Shown: positions 15,319-23,520, counted from the stretch's first letter. The stretch: 36,528 bases of DNA from Candidatus Bathyarchaeota archaeon (GCA_029259285.1 JAPDJB010000052.1:1-36528), one strand, 5' to 3'. Numbers and translations: made by a program. The notes: generated from the letters alone by a model not told the origin.

Positions 15319-16299
15319 TCACCACCACTTCATGCTTAGTGCATACTTCGATGTATCCTCATCCTCAAGGGGTTTACGGAAGATGAAGAGGTGTTCATGG
15401 CTTATCAATAGGAAGTCCGTCCAGCGTCTCCGGCCTTTAGGCCGCTCGACCCAGCATTCCTCCGCAGCCTTAACCAGCCCCATCCACTTCTCCCTGCTCC
15501 GCTTCATACGCCACTGACATTTGATGACATTCTCCCTGAGGATGAAGCCTGCGTCGAGGAATTGCTGCATAACCCTGAAGGCTATGGGGACGTAATGCCT
15601 ATGCCTCCTGGTGTCGCCGATGAGGATGGCGCAGAATCTTCCAGGCTTCAACACCCTATAGCTCTCAGCCGCTATCCTCCTCATCGCCTCCAGATACTCC
15701 TCCAGATTCGAGGCCTTTGAGAGGTCTCCACGGCTTCCACCCTTGGAGTAGGGTATTATGTCTATGTAGGGTGGATGGGTGGCTATGAGGTCTATGCACT
15801 CATCCTCTATGAGGTCTAGATTTCTCGCGTCGCCTTGATATACCCTGATCTCAGGCTCCTCCCCGCCCTGGGGGCTGTAGGCGAAGTTCAATCGGTCTAG
15901 GGTGAGCATGAGGGCCTCATAGTTTATGTCAACCCCTATGGCGTTTCTACCGAGGAGCTTACACTCTATGAGGGTGGTTCCACCCCCACACATCTGATCC
16001 AGCACCCATTCACCTAGCCTACTGTATCTGATGAGGAGATTCCTAACCAACTGTGGAGGCCAATTCCCACGGTAATCGCCCCTATGAGTAGCCCATCTAC
16101 CCCTAGTGGGGAAGGACCACACCGTCGTGGTTTCAAGGGAGAAATCCCTAGGCTGGTATTCATCGATCTCATGGCTCGATCCGATTTTGATCATAGAATC
16201 CTCGATCGAGATTGAACCATGATTCTTTACGAATTCATGGTATTCCTCTTTTGTTATAAGCCTCATGGAGATGTAGCTCGATCCCTTATTATCAGACAT
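15319..16299 (-). CDS. Putative DNA methyltransferase (N4-cytosine/N6-adenine type)
   Basis: A 326-residue S-adenosylmethionine-dependent amino-methyltransferase. Motif I is VLDQMCGGGTTLIE (99-112), followed by GVDIN (122-126, the acidic ribose contact) and the catalytic motif IV THPPY (174-178). The order I then IV and the preceding WSFPTRGRWATHRGDYRGNW block (61-80) match a group of stand-alone archaeal/bacterial DNA methylases. T/S-x-PPY-like tetrads favour N4-cytosine over N6-adenine, but RNA (tRNA guanine-N2) methylation cannot be excluded, and the gene directly follows tRNA-modifying tgtA. No restriction endonuclease gene is adjacent. The start is ATG 16299; the TTG before it is the only alternative. 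It begins nine bases after the tgtA stop, so the two are probably co-transcribed. Confidence 0.78.
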   Translation of the reverse strand: MSDNKGSSYISMRLITKEEYHEFVKNHGSISIEDSMIKIGSSHEIDEYQPRDFSLETTTVWSFPTRGRWATHRGDYRGNWPPQLVRNLLIRYSRLGEWVLDQMCGGGTTLIECKLLGRNAIGVDINYEALMLTLDRLNFAYSPQGGEEPEIRVYQGDARNLDLIEDECIDLIATHPPYIDIIPYSKGGSRGDLSKASNLEEYLEAMRRIAAESYRVLKPGRFCAILIGDTRRHRHYVPIAFRVMQQFLDAGFILRENVIKCQWRMKRSREKWMGLVKAAEECWVERPKGRRRWTDFLLISHEHLFIFRKPLEDEDTSKYALSMKWW

Positions 16300-16308
16300 C
16301 AATATGCA

Positions 16309-17925
16309 CTATGATTTATGATCTTTAAATCTATCCTCGAGAAATTCCCTCAATCTCCTCAGCGATGCTTCTCCATAAGGGTTAGAGACCTCTAAAACCC
16401 AAATCCTCTTTCCAAGGCTGTCGCAGATCTCCCTGCAGCATCTCTCGATGAGGATGTCGAGGTCTGTAGACCCCCTGTAGAGGATGACGCTCTCATAGGG
16501 TTTCTCCTCCATGTATCTCGCCGTCTCCTCAGCCGTCCACCTCATCATCTCTGGGTCTAGAGGCTCTGCGACCTCGATCTGGGAGAGGGGGTAGGTCTCC
16601 GACAGCTCTGGGGGGACGACGCCGAAGGGTGGGGCATAGAAGCATATATGGAGCTCCTCAAAGCCCATCAGATGTTCTCTAAGCCTCCTATAGTCGCTGG
16701 ATCGTATGTAGGGTCTCTCCCTTGGAGCTGGGGCTAAGAGTAGTATTGAAGCCCTCCTCGGTGGGTTATAATTTATGGTCATCCTCCTCCTATGCCTCAT
16801 GATCTCAGGTCTGGAGAGGTCGTAGTGGTCGAAGTAGAAGAGTCCCCTCAACTTATGCGTTGGACTCCACCGCTCCAGGGCTTCACGGTATTCGGTCAGC
16901 CTCCTAAAGGCTGAGGTCAGGGCTGGATGACCCCTACTCCTCGCCTCGAGGAGCTCCCATAGCCCTCCCTCCGAGATGGCCTGTTTCACGGTTTCAACCT
17001 CAGCCATACAGACGTAGAGGTTGTGCTCCGCCAGCAGCCTCTCCCGCTCAAACTTCAGCATCTCCCTCAACTCATCGGCATCATATCGACGACATATTGG
17101 ACAGGGGCAGGGTAGATACCTCAACTCATCGAGCTTCATCGTCCCCCTCGGCGTCAGGTATCGATCTTCTCTCGCGTAGAGGGCGTAGGCGGCTGAGTCG
17201 AATATGTCGCAGCCCATGGCTACGGCGAGGGCGAAGATCATCGGATGTCCAGCTCCGAAGAGGTGGAGGGGTCTGTTCACCGGTAGGTTCAGCTTCGCCG
17301 TCATCACCATGTCCACGAGGGTTGAGAAGAGATATTGCTCCATCACCTTCGTCGGGCTGCCGAGGGCGTAGATGTCGTAGGGGAGCTGACTCATGCTCTT
17401 GGCTGACCACTCAACGAGGTCTAGGTGATTTCCCCCCTGGACGGGGCCAACCCATAGGGCGTCGCTCTCAGCGATAAGGGGAAGCGCATCTTCCGCTCTC
17501 CTCAGGGTCTCCCTCACCGTCCATTCAGCCCTCTTCCTGGAGGTCTCCCAGCCGGTTGGGATGTCGAGTATCACAGCTATATCAGACCCTATACGCTTCT
17601 GGAACTCGACGATCTCGAGGGGGTCAGCCTCCACTTCGCCGTATACGAGTATCTGATATCCTCCCGAATCGGTGGCGATGACGCCGTCATAGTCTAGCAG
17701 CCTATGAACCTCCAGGTCTGGCTGGTCGCCGAGCCGTCTCTTTATGATGTAGGCGTTCGTTATGAGGGCCTTACAGTCGAACTCTTCGAGCATCCTCCTC
17801 GGCGGTATCGGCTGGGTTAGGGGGTTGACGACGGGGAGGAAGAGGGGTGTCTCAACTACGCCTCTCCTCGTCTTCAATCTTCCTATCCTGCCGAGGATGT
17901 CTCTGTCGACGACCTCAAATGACAT
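16309..17925 (-). CDS. tgtA: Archaeosine tRNA-guanine transglycosylase (TgtA), no PUA domain seen
   Basis: 538 residues from ATG 17925. It exchanges G15 of tRNA for preQ0 in archaeosine synthesis. The catalytic barrel shows GVIATDSGGYQ (D86), GPVQGGNHLDLVEWSA, HLFGAGHP and GCDIFDSAAY with the nucleophile D243. The zinc site is C273, C275, C278 (LPCPCPICRR) and H301. Residues about 375-538 contain HRRRMTINYNPPRRASILLL and FYAPPFGVVPPELSETYP, resembling the DUF5591 domain known from ArcS. No PUA domain follows, unlike the 582-residue Pyrococcus enzyme. A TTG at 17949 would add eight residues, but family N-termini begin MSFE(I/V)xDRDxxGRIG, and the only nearby TATA-like AATATA (about 17954-17960) favours the ATG. 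A separate PUA protein may act with it. Confidence 0.9.
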   Translation of the reverse strand: MSFEVVDRDILGRIGRLKTRRGVVETPLFLPVVNPLTQPIPPRRMLEEFDCKALITNAYIIKRRLGDQPDLEVHRLLDYDGVIATDSGGYQILVYGEVEADPLEIVEFQKRIGSDIAVILDIPTGWETSRKRAEWTVRETLRRAEDALPLIAESDALWVGPVQGGNHLDLVEWSAKSMSQLPYDIYALGSPTKVMEQYLFSTLVDMVMTAKLNLPVNRPLHLFGAGHPMIFALAVAMGCDIFDSAAYALYAREDRYLTPRGTMKLDELRYLPCPCPICRRYDADELREMLKFERERLLAEHNLYVCMAEVETVKQAISEGGLWELLEARSRGHPALTSAFRRLTEYREALERWSPTHKLRGLFYFDHYDLSRPEIMRHRRRMTINYNPPRRASILLLAPAPRERPYIRSSDYRRLREHLMGFEELHICFYAPPFGVVPPELSETYPLSQIEVAEPLDPEMMRWTAEETARYMEEKPYESVILYRGSTDLDILIERCCREICDSLGKRIWVLEVSNPYGEASLRRLREFLEDRFKDHKS

Positions 17926-17983
17926 CTTCCCCGATGAGATATTCCTCAACCTATATTCACTTTATGTCAAAAGAAGGGTGGGT

Positions 17984-18403
17984 TTACTTCATCTCCCTTA
18001 TGAACTCCTCATAGACCCTTCTAACCCTCTCGGCGGCTGGCCCAGTTCCCTCGACTACCCCCGTCTCGTCAACCCTGATCTTATCCATGACGACGATGAC
18101 TCCAGCCTCTGGGAAGAGCCTCACCATGTTTGGAAACACTCTCTCCAGACGCTCGGCTAAGGCCTCAAGGTTGAAGGGGCGCTCCGAGGCGAGTATCCTT
18201 GAGATGGTTGGGCCGTAGATGAAGACCCTGTGGAGGCTCTCCCCCCGCTCACCCTTCACGTCTCCTAGGCAGAGGCTGAGGGTGTTGGTGTCGAAGCCCA
18301 GCAGTTTCCCCTCCAAAACTCTTCCCTTAACATCCTCAACCTGCACAACCCTATTGATGAGGTGTCCCAGCTCCTCGAAGAACCTCCTGCTCGCCACCGC
18401 CAT
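17984..18403 (-). CDS. Sm-like RNA-binding protein with C-terminal domain (SmAP3 type)
   Basis: A 139-residue protein. Residues about 10-70 form the Sm fold: Sm1 is NRVVQVEDVKGRVLEGKLLGFDTNTLSLCL and Sm2 is HRVFIYGPTISRIL, with the I/F-x-G signature. Residues 75-139 are an alpha/beta domain (EALAERLERVFPNMVRLF, then VIVVMDKIRVDETGVVEGTG) as described for archaeal SmAP3. Sm proteins form heptameric rings binding U-rich RNA; SmAP3 with its extra domain can form higher-order rings. It has its own TATA box at 18434-18441, and sits upstream of tgtA and downstream of a kinase/zinc-ribbon/winged-helix trio. Confidence 0.83.
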   Translation of the reverse strand: MAVASRRFFEELGHLINRVVQVEDVKGRVLEGKLLGFDTNTLSLCLGDVKGERGESLHRVFIYGPTISRILASERPFNLEALAERLERVFPNMVRLFPEAGVIVVMDKIRVDETGVVEGTGPAAERVRRVYEEFIREMK

Positions 18404-18433
18404 CTTCGATCCCAGATGAGATTTAGAGGCGAG

Positions 18434-18441
18434 CTATAAAA
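18434..18441 (-). promoter_or_regulatory. TATA-like box for the SmAP3 gene
   Basis: TTTTATAG on the minus strand, centred about 34 bases before ATG 18403, in the 47-base gap after the upstream gene. Confidence 0.5.
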
Positions 18442-18450
18442 AGGGGTTCT

Positions 18451-18684
18451 TTAAATGCTCTCCAATAGGCTCTTAGCCGTCTCAGTGGTGTAGTATTTAC
18501 CGTCGGCGAAGGCTAGCGCCTTCACCAGTTTCAAGTCCCTCAATACGTCGAAGAGGCGTTCCTGCTTAACCCCCGCCTTCCTTAGTTCTCTCCAATCCCT
18601 CGGCTCACAGCAGAAGGATAGTAGCTTTCTGTAATCCTCGTTTTCGAGATATCTTCTCAGCTGGGCGAGTTCCTCTTCATTCAT
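18451..18684 (-). CDS. Small winged-helix-like protein, function unknown
   Basis: 77 residues. I do not recognise a named family. The pattern of three short helices (LAQLRRYLENEDYRKLLSF, DWRELRKAG, QERLFDVLRDLKLVKAL) followed by a beta-hairpin AFADGKYYTTETAKSLLES looks like a winged helix-turn-helix, so it may bind DNA or RNA. Two adjacent Cys (CCEP) occur near residue 25 with no partner pair, so a metal site is unlikely. It starts 18 bases after the zinc-ribbon gene on the same strand and is probably its operon partner. Confidence 0.65.
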   Translation of the reverse strand: MNEEELAQLRRYLENEDYRKLLSFCCEPRDWRELRKAGVKQERLFDVLRDLKLVKALAFADGKYYTTETAKSLLESI

Positions 18685-18702
18685 GTTTTGACACTGAAAC
18701 CT

Positions 18703-18927
18703 TCAGTTTATCTTATGTCTCTTATATTTATTTCGATCTTTACCCCCCTCTCTCCTCTTAAGCTCCTGTATGATGGTGACGGCATCTCTAGGCGTATATG
18801 CCCTCGCTAATGGTATAAGCGCCGTAATTTTCATTCTTTTTCCACAATGGGGACATGTTCTGGTCTTGTACCTCGTGTTGGCTAATAATAGCCCGCCACA
18901 TTTTGGACATCTAACGATGAGATACAT
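18703..18927 (-). CDS. Zinc-ribbon protein of the DUF1922 type
   Basis: 74 residues, with a rubredoxin-like zinc ribbon: C7-x2-C10 (RCPKCG) and C25-x2-C28 (RTCPHCGKR). It continues with a short strand and a basic helix (AVTIIQELKRREGG), ending in a Lys/Arg-rich tail. The arrangement, beginning MYLIVRC, fits the archaeal DUF1922 family, of unknown role. The start overlaps the end of the AK6-like kinase gene by 17 bases, so the two are translationally coupled; a link to ribosome or RNA work is inference from this neighbourhood only. Confidence 0.8.
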   Translation of the reverse strand: MYLIVRCPKCGGLLLANTRYKTRTCPHCGKRMKITALIPLARAYTPRDAVTIIQELKRREGGKDRNKYKRHKIN

Positions 18928-19555
18928 CCTTCAGCCACTCCAATAATTGTTTTGCCTCAGGTCTATCAAGCCAGTCGACGACTCCAATTCGTGGAGGGCG
19001 CACCCCCCTTAAAACCTCATAGATCTCCTCCACGATCTCCTGTGGAGTCTTATCAGTTGTGTCCACTTCATGGATCCTCTCAGATCCATGGATCTCTATA
19101 GCCTCCGATAGGCAGACGTCTAGGAGTTCAGCCTCCACATTCTCCCTCACCTTCCCCGCATCGTATCCCCTCTCCTCCAGCTCATCCCTAAGTCTCCAGG
19201 GCGCCCTCCTGAGGACGAAGATCCAGGAACCCTTAGGGGCTATGTCGTGGGCGTAGTGGCCCTCGATGATCAGCCTCCCATATCTACTCAGAAGTCTCTC
19301 CACCCTCCTCTTCACGGCCTCGATATCCACGATGGCCGTGTCACGTTCCCCATTCCACTCCTCCATCAATCCCTCCTCGAGGGCCAGCCTGGAGAGATCG
19401 AGGTGGCGAGCTTCAAGCCTCTCGGCCAGAAGACGGCTGATGGTCGTCTTCCCCACACCTGGCGAGCCGGTGATGGCTATGATCAGCTTCCCCTTCCTCT
19501 CCACATAATCACTAGAGATCGGGGATTTAGGAGACCCAAACATTAATCCCTCCAT
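18911..19555 (-). CDS. AK6/Fap7-type adenylate kinase
   Basis: A 214-residue P-loop kinase. Walker A is GSPGVGKT (30-37). HLDLSRLALEEGL follows, then an AMP-site region (AIVDIEAVKRRVERLL), LIIEGHYAHDIAP and the lid/LID-helix segment LRRAPWRLRDELEERGYDAGKVRENVEAELLDVC. HEVDTTDKTPQEI is typical of AK6/Fap7. In eukaryotes and archaea this family works in small-subunit ribosome maturation with uS11, besides adenylate kinase activity. The C-terminal extension after residue 185 (VVDWLDRPEAKQLLEWLKD) is longer than usual. The N-terminus also has about 22 extra residues; the ATG at 19555 is supported by a TATA box 19-26 bases upstream, though a GTG near 19504 would give a more typical start. Confidence 0.85.
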   Translation of the reverse strand: MEGLMFGSPKSPISSDYVERKGKLIIAITGSPGVGKTTISRLLAERLEARHLDLSRLALEEGLMEEWNGERDTAIVDIEAVKRRVERLLSRYGRLIIEGHYAHDIAPKGSWIFVLRRAPWRLRDELEERGYDAGKVRENVEAELLDVCLSEAIEIHGSERIHEVDTTDKTPQEIVEEIYEVLRGVRPPRIGVVDWLDRPEAKQLLEWLKDVSHR

Positions 19556-19573
19556 TTAAATCCCTCTCAAAAC

Positions 19574-19581
19574 CTTTTAAG
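19574..19581 (-). promoter_or_regulatory. TATA-like box for the AK6-like kinase operon
   Basis: CTTAAAAG on the minus strand, centred about 22 bases before ATG 19555. This predicts a leaderless or near-leaderless transcript. Confidence 0.4.
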
Positions 19582-19631
19582 AGATTCCAGGGAAACGCTA
19601 CATGCCGTAAGATACTCGATTAGATTGATGA

Positions 19632-19933
19632 GGGGACTATTCCTCACCCATGAAGCTCCTACTTATAGCCGCCGCGGGATGTACGGCCATAGATGTCTCC
19701 CGTCTATTAGGTTGGATGAAGCAGAGCGTTGAGGGGTTGGAGGTGGAGATCGAGGTGAGGGGAGGAATCATCCTCGGATCTATAGGCGCATGGAGATCGT
19801 CTATAGGGTTAGAGGGACGTAGACCCTGATCGGGTTAGGAGGGCGGTGGAGCTTAGCCTTGAGAAGTATCGTGGCACCTCGATGACTCAGAGCTGGTGCG
19901 GAGGTAGATTATAGAATCAAGGTGGAACCCTAG
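19632..19933 (+). pseudogene. Decayed OsmC-family gene, N-terminally truncated with three frameshifts
   Basis: No intact ORF fills this 380-base gap, but OsmC-like protein can be read in pieces. From 19632: SSPMKLLLIAAAGCTAIDVS and on to VEGLEVEIEVRGG, with the first redox Cys in AGCT. In another frame, 19766-19819: NHPRIYRRMEIVYRVRGT. In the third, from 19816: DVDPDRVRRAVELSLEKY followed by RGTSM. Back in the second, 19889-19930: RAGAEVDYRIKVEP, then a stop. Together these match the C-terminal two thirds of COG1765-type OsmC proteins in order. The second redox Cys of EKYC is Arg here (CGT for TGT). The N-terminal strands are missing. The reading is mine, by eye; assembly errors cannot be excluded but would have to be several. 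Confidence 0.75.
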
Positions 19934-19935
19934 GG

Positions 19936-20790
19936 TTAGGGTGTGATGTACTCTATCCTTATCTGGAGTTCTCGGGAGACCTCTATTCCATAACGCTCCT
20001 CTAGTGTGGTGATCCCCCGATTCTCTAAGAGACCCCCCACCAATCCAGGTAGATCGCTGGATATTATCGCATAGGTCTCCCTCACCCTCTCCTCAATGGT
20101 TAGCTCTGGGTGGGCCTCAGCTATATGCCTGTAGGTTTGATAGGTCTTGTTCATGACGTAGACCTGAAAGGCATTCTCCAGCAGCTCCCTTATCAAGCTG
20201 TGCCCCCTATGCCTCGGGTATAGCCAGGGGTAACGTTGACTCTCATTCTCCTCGACCCTATAGGCCTGGATGAAGCGGTCTATGTCGACGATTCTATATC
20301 GACCATCGACGATGATGATGGGTATTTCCAATCCCTCATAGGGGTTTTCGCCGCTTAATAGGTCCCTGATATAGTTGTAGAGGCTGAAGGTTTTGAAGCC
20401 GTCCCTCGTCAATAGAGACCAGTATAGGAGTCTCCCCTCCTCATCCGTCGCTAAGGGGAGTATGACGGTGGTTCGCAGCTCATAACTCTGGGTTCCCATT
20501 CTAAACTTATAGTGCGTGTGGAGGGGCTTAGGTAGATGCCAATATAATCTTCCCATGGGCGTGGAGAGGAGGGGCCTATCCTCAAAGCATAGGGTCTTCA
20601 CGCCGCTCTCAGGTAGATCCCCATAGATTAGGAGGATGAGATCATTCAGCCCCTTAATCTTTCTCAGATCATAGGTGAGTATCACCGCCACCTCGCCTCT
20701 ACCGAGGAGTATGAAGCCTGTGAGGGCGTAGACGCCTAGTAGTAGAAGGAGGCCGGCGGCTATTCCCCTAGCCCCCCTCAATCCCTTCAC
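19936..20790 (-). CDS. Divergent SPFH/band-7-like membrane protein
   Basis: 284 residues with one N-terminal membrane helix (about 10-30). GRGEVAVILTYDL then follows, as in HflK/HflC/prohibitin proteins where the SPFH domain begins 'GERGVV'. Further parallels are MGRLYWHLPKPLHTHYKF (compare 'GLHFKLPFPID'), TQSYELRTTVILPL, a 'DG' turn LLTRDGFKTF, a strand-turn-strand IPIIIVDGRYRIVDIDRFIQAY and a helical stretch LIRELLENAFQVYVMNKTY. The end is IEVSRELQIRIEYITP, like the family's 'GIEVxDVRIxxI'. Identity is low, so I call this family by pattern. SPFH proteins oligomerise into membrane cages and scaffold proteases. The gene is last in a four-gene overlapping operon with an M14 peptidase fusion; its start overlaps the previous gene by four bases (ATGA). 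Confidence 0.65.
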   Translation of the reverse strand: MKGLRGARGIAAGLLLLLGVYALTGFILLGRGEVAVILTYDLRKIKGLNDLILLIYGDLPESGVKTLCFEDRPLLSTPMGRLYWHLPKPLHTHYKFRMGTQSYELRTTVILPLATDEEGRLLYWSLLTRDGFKTFSLYNYIRDLLSGENPYEGLEIPIIIVDGRYRIVDIDRFIQAYRVEENESQRYPWLYPRHRGHSLIRELLENAFQVYVMNKTYQTYRHIAEAHPELTIEERVRETYAIISSDLPGLVGGLLENRGITTLEERYGIEVSRELQIRIEYITP

Positions 20791-21623
20791 CTCCAGCTCT
20801 TCAGCTCCCTCAGCCAGCGGTTGAGGGCCTTATCCCTCCCCAGTACGCGTCTCTCCCTGCTCAATCTGTAGAAAGAGGTTTTAAGCCTGTGATAATAGTC
20901 GACGAGGGCTTCCAGGCCGTAATAACTAGCCTGCGCCTGCATCTCAGCGAGTCTCCTAATCAGTCTCCTACAGGCCTTAACCCTAGCCTCTATAGCCGGT
21001 GAATGGAGGTCTATGAGGCTTTTTCTCGCCTCCTCCACCAATCCCTGGATACTCTCCCTGAAGTCCTCAAGCTCAGGGCTATCCCTCATCTCAGCCTTCT
21101 GCTCCATAAGTTCCCTAAGCCACTCGGCGATCTCCCCCTCTCTTCCCGCTTCTCGAGCCATGTATTGATGCGTTATGATGAGGGTGAGGATCAGGGGTGA
21201 TAGGCCTAGGATGAAGCCGAGGGCTGTGGCGAAGGGGATGGCGACGGGGTCCAGGACGGTCTCTACAAGCTCACTCGTCAGGAAGAGGTATCTACTTAGA
21301 TGATATGCCAGAGGTATGAAGGCTAACTTGAAGAGGGGTTCGAAGGCGTAGACGCTTACTGCTGCTCCGCAGAATCTAAGGAACCACGCCCAATCCATAC
21401 GTTTACCAGCCCTCTCCCCATATCTCCTCCAAAGTTTCTCCTCGAATCTCCTAAGTATATCATCTCCACCTCTTCTAGGCGTGTATAGGATGCGTCTTAC
21501 GGTTCCCCCGCCCTTATACTCTTCAAAGGCTCTCCATAGTTGATGCCGGCTGTAGCCTATGGTCTCCCCCTCATCTAGGGGGTCTTCTATGAGGTAGTAG
21601 TGGATCTCGCCGCTAGTCTCCAT
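20787..21623 (-). CDS. Two-helix membrane hairpin protein, function unknown
   Basis: 278 residues. An N-terminal soluble part (1-75) opens with HYYLIEDPLDEGETIGY. Hydrophobic segments lie at about 80-112 (with a possible re-entrant break) and 127-152. A charged helical domain of about 125 residues follows, including ELEDFRESIQGLVEEARK and ASYYGLEALVDYYHRLKTS. I recognise no named family. The soluble-hairpin-helical layout is shared with the genes at 21613 and 23517, suggesting distant paralogy. The start overlaps the M14 fusion gene by 11 bases and its end overlaps the SPFH-like gene by four, so it is translationally coupled both ways. It may be a partner of the SPFH-like scaffold. Confidence 0.8.
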   Translation of the reverse strand: METSGEIHYYLIEDPLDEGETIGYSRHQLWRAFEEYKGGGTVRRILYTPRRGGDDILRRFEEKLWRRYGERAGKRMDWAWFLRFCGAAVSVYAFEPLFKLAFIPLAYHLSRYLFLTSELVETVLDPVAIPFATALGFILGLSPLILTLIITHQYMAREAGREGEIAEWLRELMEQKAEMRDSPELEDFRESIQGLVEEARKSLIDLHSPAIEARVKACRRLIRRLAEMQAQASYYGLEALVDYYHRLKTSFYRLSRERRVLGRDKALNRWLRELKSWR

Positions 21624-23520
21624 CCTTGATCCCCAGTATTTTTAATATGCCTCCCTCGACGAAGGCGAGGGCTTCCCCAACTCTCTCATCGATTGGGTTT
21701 TGGAAGGTCTCGGTGGTATAGCTAAGTGTTCCAAATCTATGATGGAGCCATGCTGGACACACCCTTATATCGAGCTTGAAGAGTAGCGGCCCATCTATGG
21801 TTCGGCCTACATCGATGGAGATGAGTTGTGGAGGCCAATCCGGCGATGGCTTATCCAGGAGCTTCTGATACTCCCCTCTATAGACCTTAAAGCCCTTCTC
21901 AGCGACGTGCCTCATCATTGCCTCCCCGATCTCGAATTCGGGGATCTCCGCCATCAGGGTTCGGACATACTCTAGGCCCAATAGTCTCCTCAGTATCCTC
22001 CTCTTGGAGAGGTATCTGGCCAGTCTATTCTCGGGGCGTTTCATCATATTCTCCAATCGGTCTCGGATCTCTGGGGGGATGTAGAAGTTCTCTATGGAGA
22101 GGATTCCCGCCCCCTTATAGATGAGGTCAGCCATCTTCCCTATGGTCTCATGGAGGTCGACGGCGAAGGTTGGCCTAAACTCCTCAAGGTACTCCTGGAG
22201 TGCAGTTATCCTGGGCGACTTGACGTTGTCGCCCCAAACCACATTAGGGTCTCTAAATCTGACGGCATATTCCAATAGCTGAGCTGGGTGTAGGCTCCCC
22301 CTATTCAGTAGTCTCAGTGCTAGGAGCTCCGCCTCGCCCTGTAGGCTATAGGGGCCTCCCTGTGGGGGCCAGTGTTCCTCTCTCCCAGCCATGTCGACTC
22401 CCATCCATGCTCTCATGCTGTATCCCTCTGGGTCGTCGACGGGCATGAATGCGATCCGGCTTCTGCTGAGAACCTCTTCGGTGTATCTCCCCTCCTTCTC
22501 AAGGCTTCTCATCATCTGCAGTATCGCCAGCGGCCCTGCGGGCTCCCTCCCATGGCATCCGGCCTTTATGAGGATTCGGGCCTCACCGCCGTCGCCGATC
22601 TCATAGGCGTTTATCTCATACCCCCTCTCCGTCTCATAGACGGTGATCTTCTCAGCCCCTATCCGCTCGGCTGCCAGCTCCAGCTCCCTGTGTAGCTCCC
22701 GATAGGTGGAGAGGCGATATAGGTATTTGGCTCCTATATTGAAGTCGAAGAGTTCCATCTCCTCGTCTTTCATCCTTGAGGGCTTGGTGGCTGCTCTATG
22801 TCGCCGCTTGAAACTCTCGATGCTCCATCCCTCATCGTATAGGGGGAATCCCAGGTGGGGTTCTCGGTATCTCCACTCGGTGATGGGGGCGCTGTAGCAG
22901 TAGAACTCCTTAAGCTCTGGAAGCCCCATCTTGTCGCAGGTGTGGAGGGCTTCTACGTAGGCCTCGGTCTTATCCTTAGCCCTCTCCATGATCTCCTTGA
23001 GCTTCCTCAACCCTGGATGCTCTACGCATTCAATCCTCTCCAAGCCCTTCAGGGTCTTCTCTATCCCACTTTCAACCTCCTCGTAGTAGTCTCTGATCTC
23101 CTTGACGATCCTCTTGACGAGGAGGTGGTTTCCCATGAGGAGGTATAGGCCGATGAGGAGGTCTGCTGCCCCTCCGCTGAGGTATCCCCTGATGAGGCCG
23201 CTGGCAAGGAAGGTTGGGCCGAGGAAGAGTCTCAGCCATAACGGGTCGAGGAGGCTGAGGTAGTAGCTTAGAAGCCTCTTCAAAACCTCGCTTATGAGCT
23301 TCTTATCCCTGTAGAAGGTGTCGAGAAGTCCTTCCTTCACCTGTTTCTCGATGTTCTCAGCCTTCCCATCCGCCGTTAGGAGTTGGATCGTCAATCTCTC
23401 CTTCCTCTCCTCCAGCTCCGTGTACATCCCCTCGGCCTCTAGGAACCAGAAGGGGTGTAGGTCTATGTAGAATAGGTCTGGCTCATCCTTCCTGGGAACC
23501 CTGTAGACTAGCCACTTCAT
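21613..23520 (-). CDS. Membrane hairpin protein fused to M14-type zinc carboxypeptidase domain
   Basis: 635 residues. N-terminal soluble part (1-82), membrane hairpin at about 83-112 and 116-136, a helical domain to about 260 (ESGIEKTLKGLERIECVEHP), then an M14 peptidase domain from about 268. Zinc ligands are H323 and E326 in AGCHGREPAGP and H457 in FAVDLHET; the catalytic Glu is E604 in SYTTETF. The substrate Arg candidates lie in RFRDPNVVWGDN. M14 enzymes cut a C-terminal amino acid or deacylate amino acids (succinylglutamate desuccinylase/aspartoacylase subgroup). Membrane fusion is unusual. Orientation is uncertain: the peptidase domain and the N-terminal part lie on the same side of the membrane if the hairpin is real. 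The start overlaps the upstream gene by four bases. Confidence 0.85.
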   Translation of the reverse strand: MKWLVYRVPRKDEPDLFYIDLHPFWFLEAEGMYTELEERKERLTIQLLTADGKAENIEKQVKEGLLDTFYRDKKLISEVLKRLLSYYLSLLDPLWLRLFLGPTFLASGLIRGYLSGGAADLLIGLYLLMGNHLLVKRIVKEIRDYYEEVESGIEKTLKGLERIECVEHPGLRKLKEIMERAKDKTEAYVEALHTCDKMGLPELKEFYCYSAPITEWRYREPHLGFPLYDEGWSIESFKRRHRAATKPSRMKDEEMELFDFNIGAKYLYRLSTYRELHRELELAAERIGAEKITVYETERGYEINAYEIGDGGEARILIKAGCHGREPAGPLAILQMMRSLEKEGRYTEEVLSRSRIAFMPVDDPEGYSMRAWMGVDMAGREEHWPPQGGPYSLQGEAELLALRLLNRGSLHPAQLLEYAVRFRDPNVVWGDNVKSPRITALQEYLEEFRPTFAVDLHETIGKMADLIYKGAGILSIENFYIPPEIRDRLENMMKRPENRLARYLSKRRILRRLLGLEYVRTLMAEIPEFEIGEAMMRHVAEKGFKVYRGEYQKLLDKPSPDWPPQLISIDVGRTIDGPLLFKLDIRVCPAWLHHRFGTLSYTTETFQNPIDERVGEALAFVEGGILKILGIKDGD

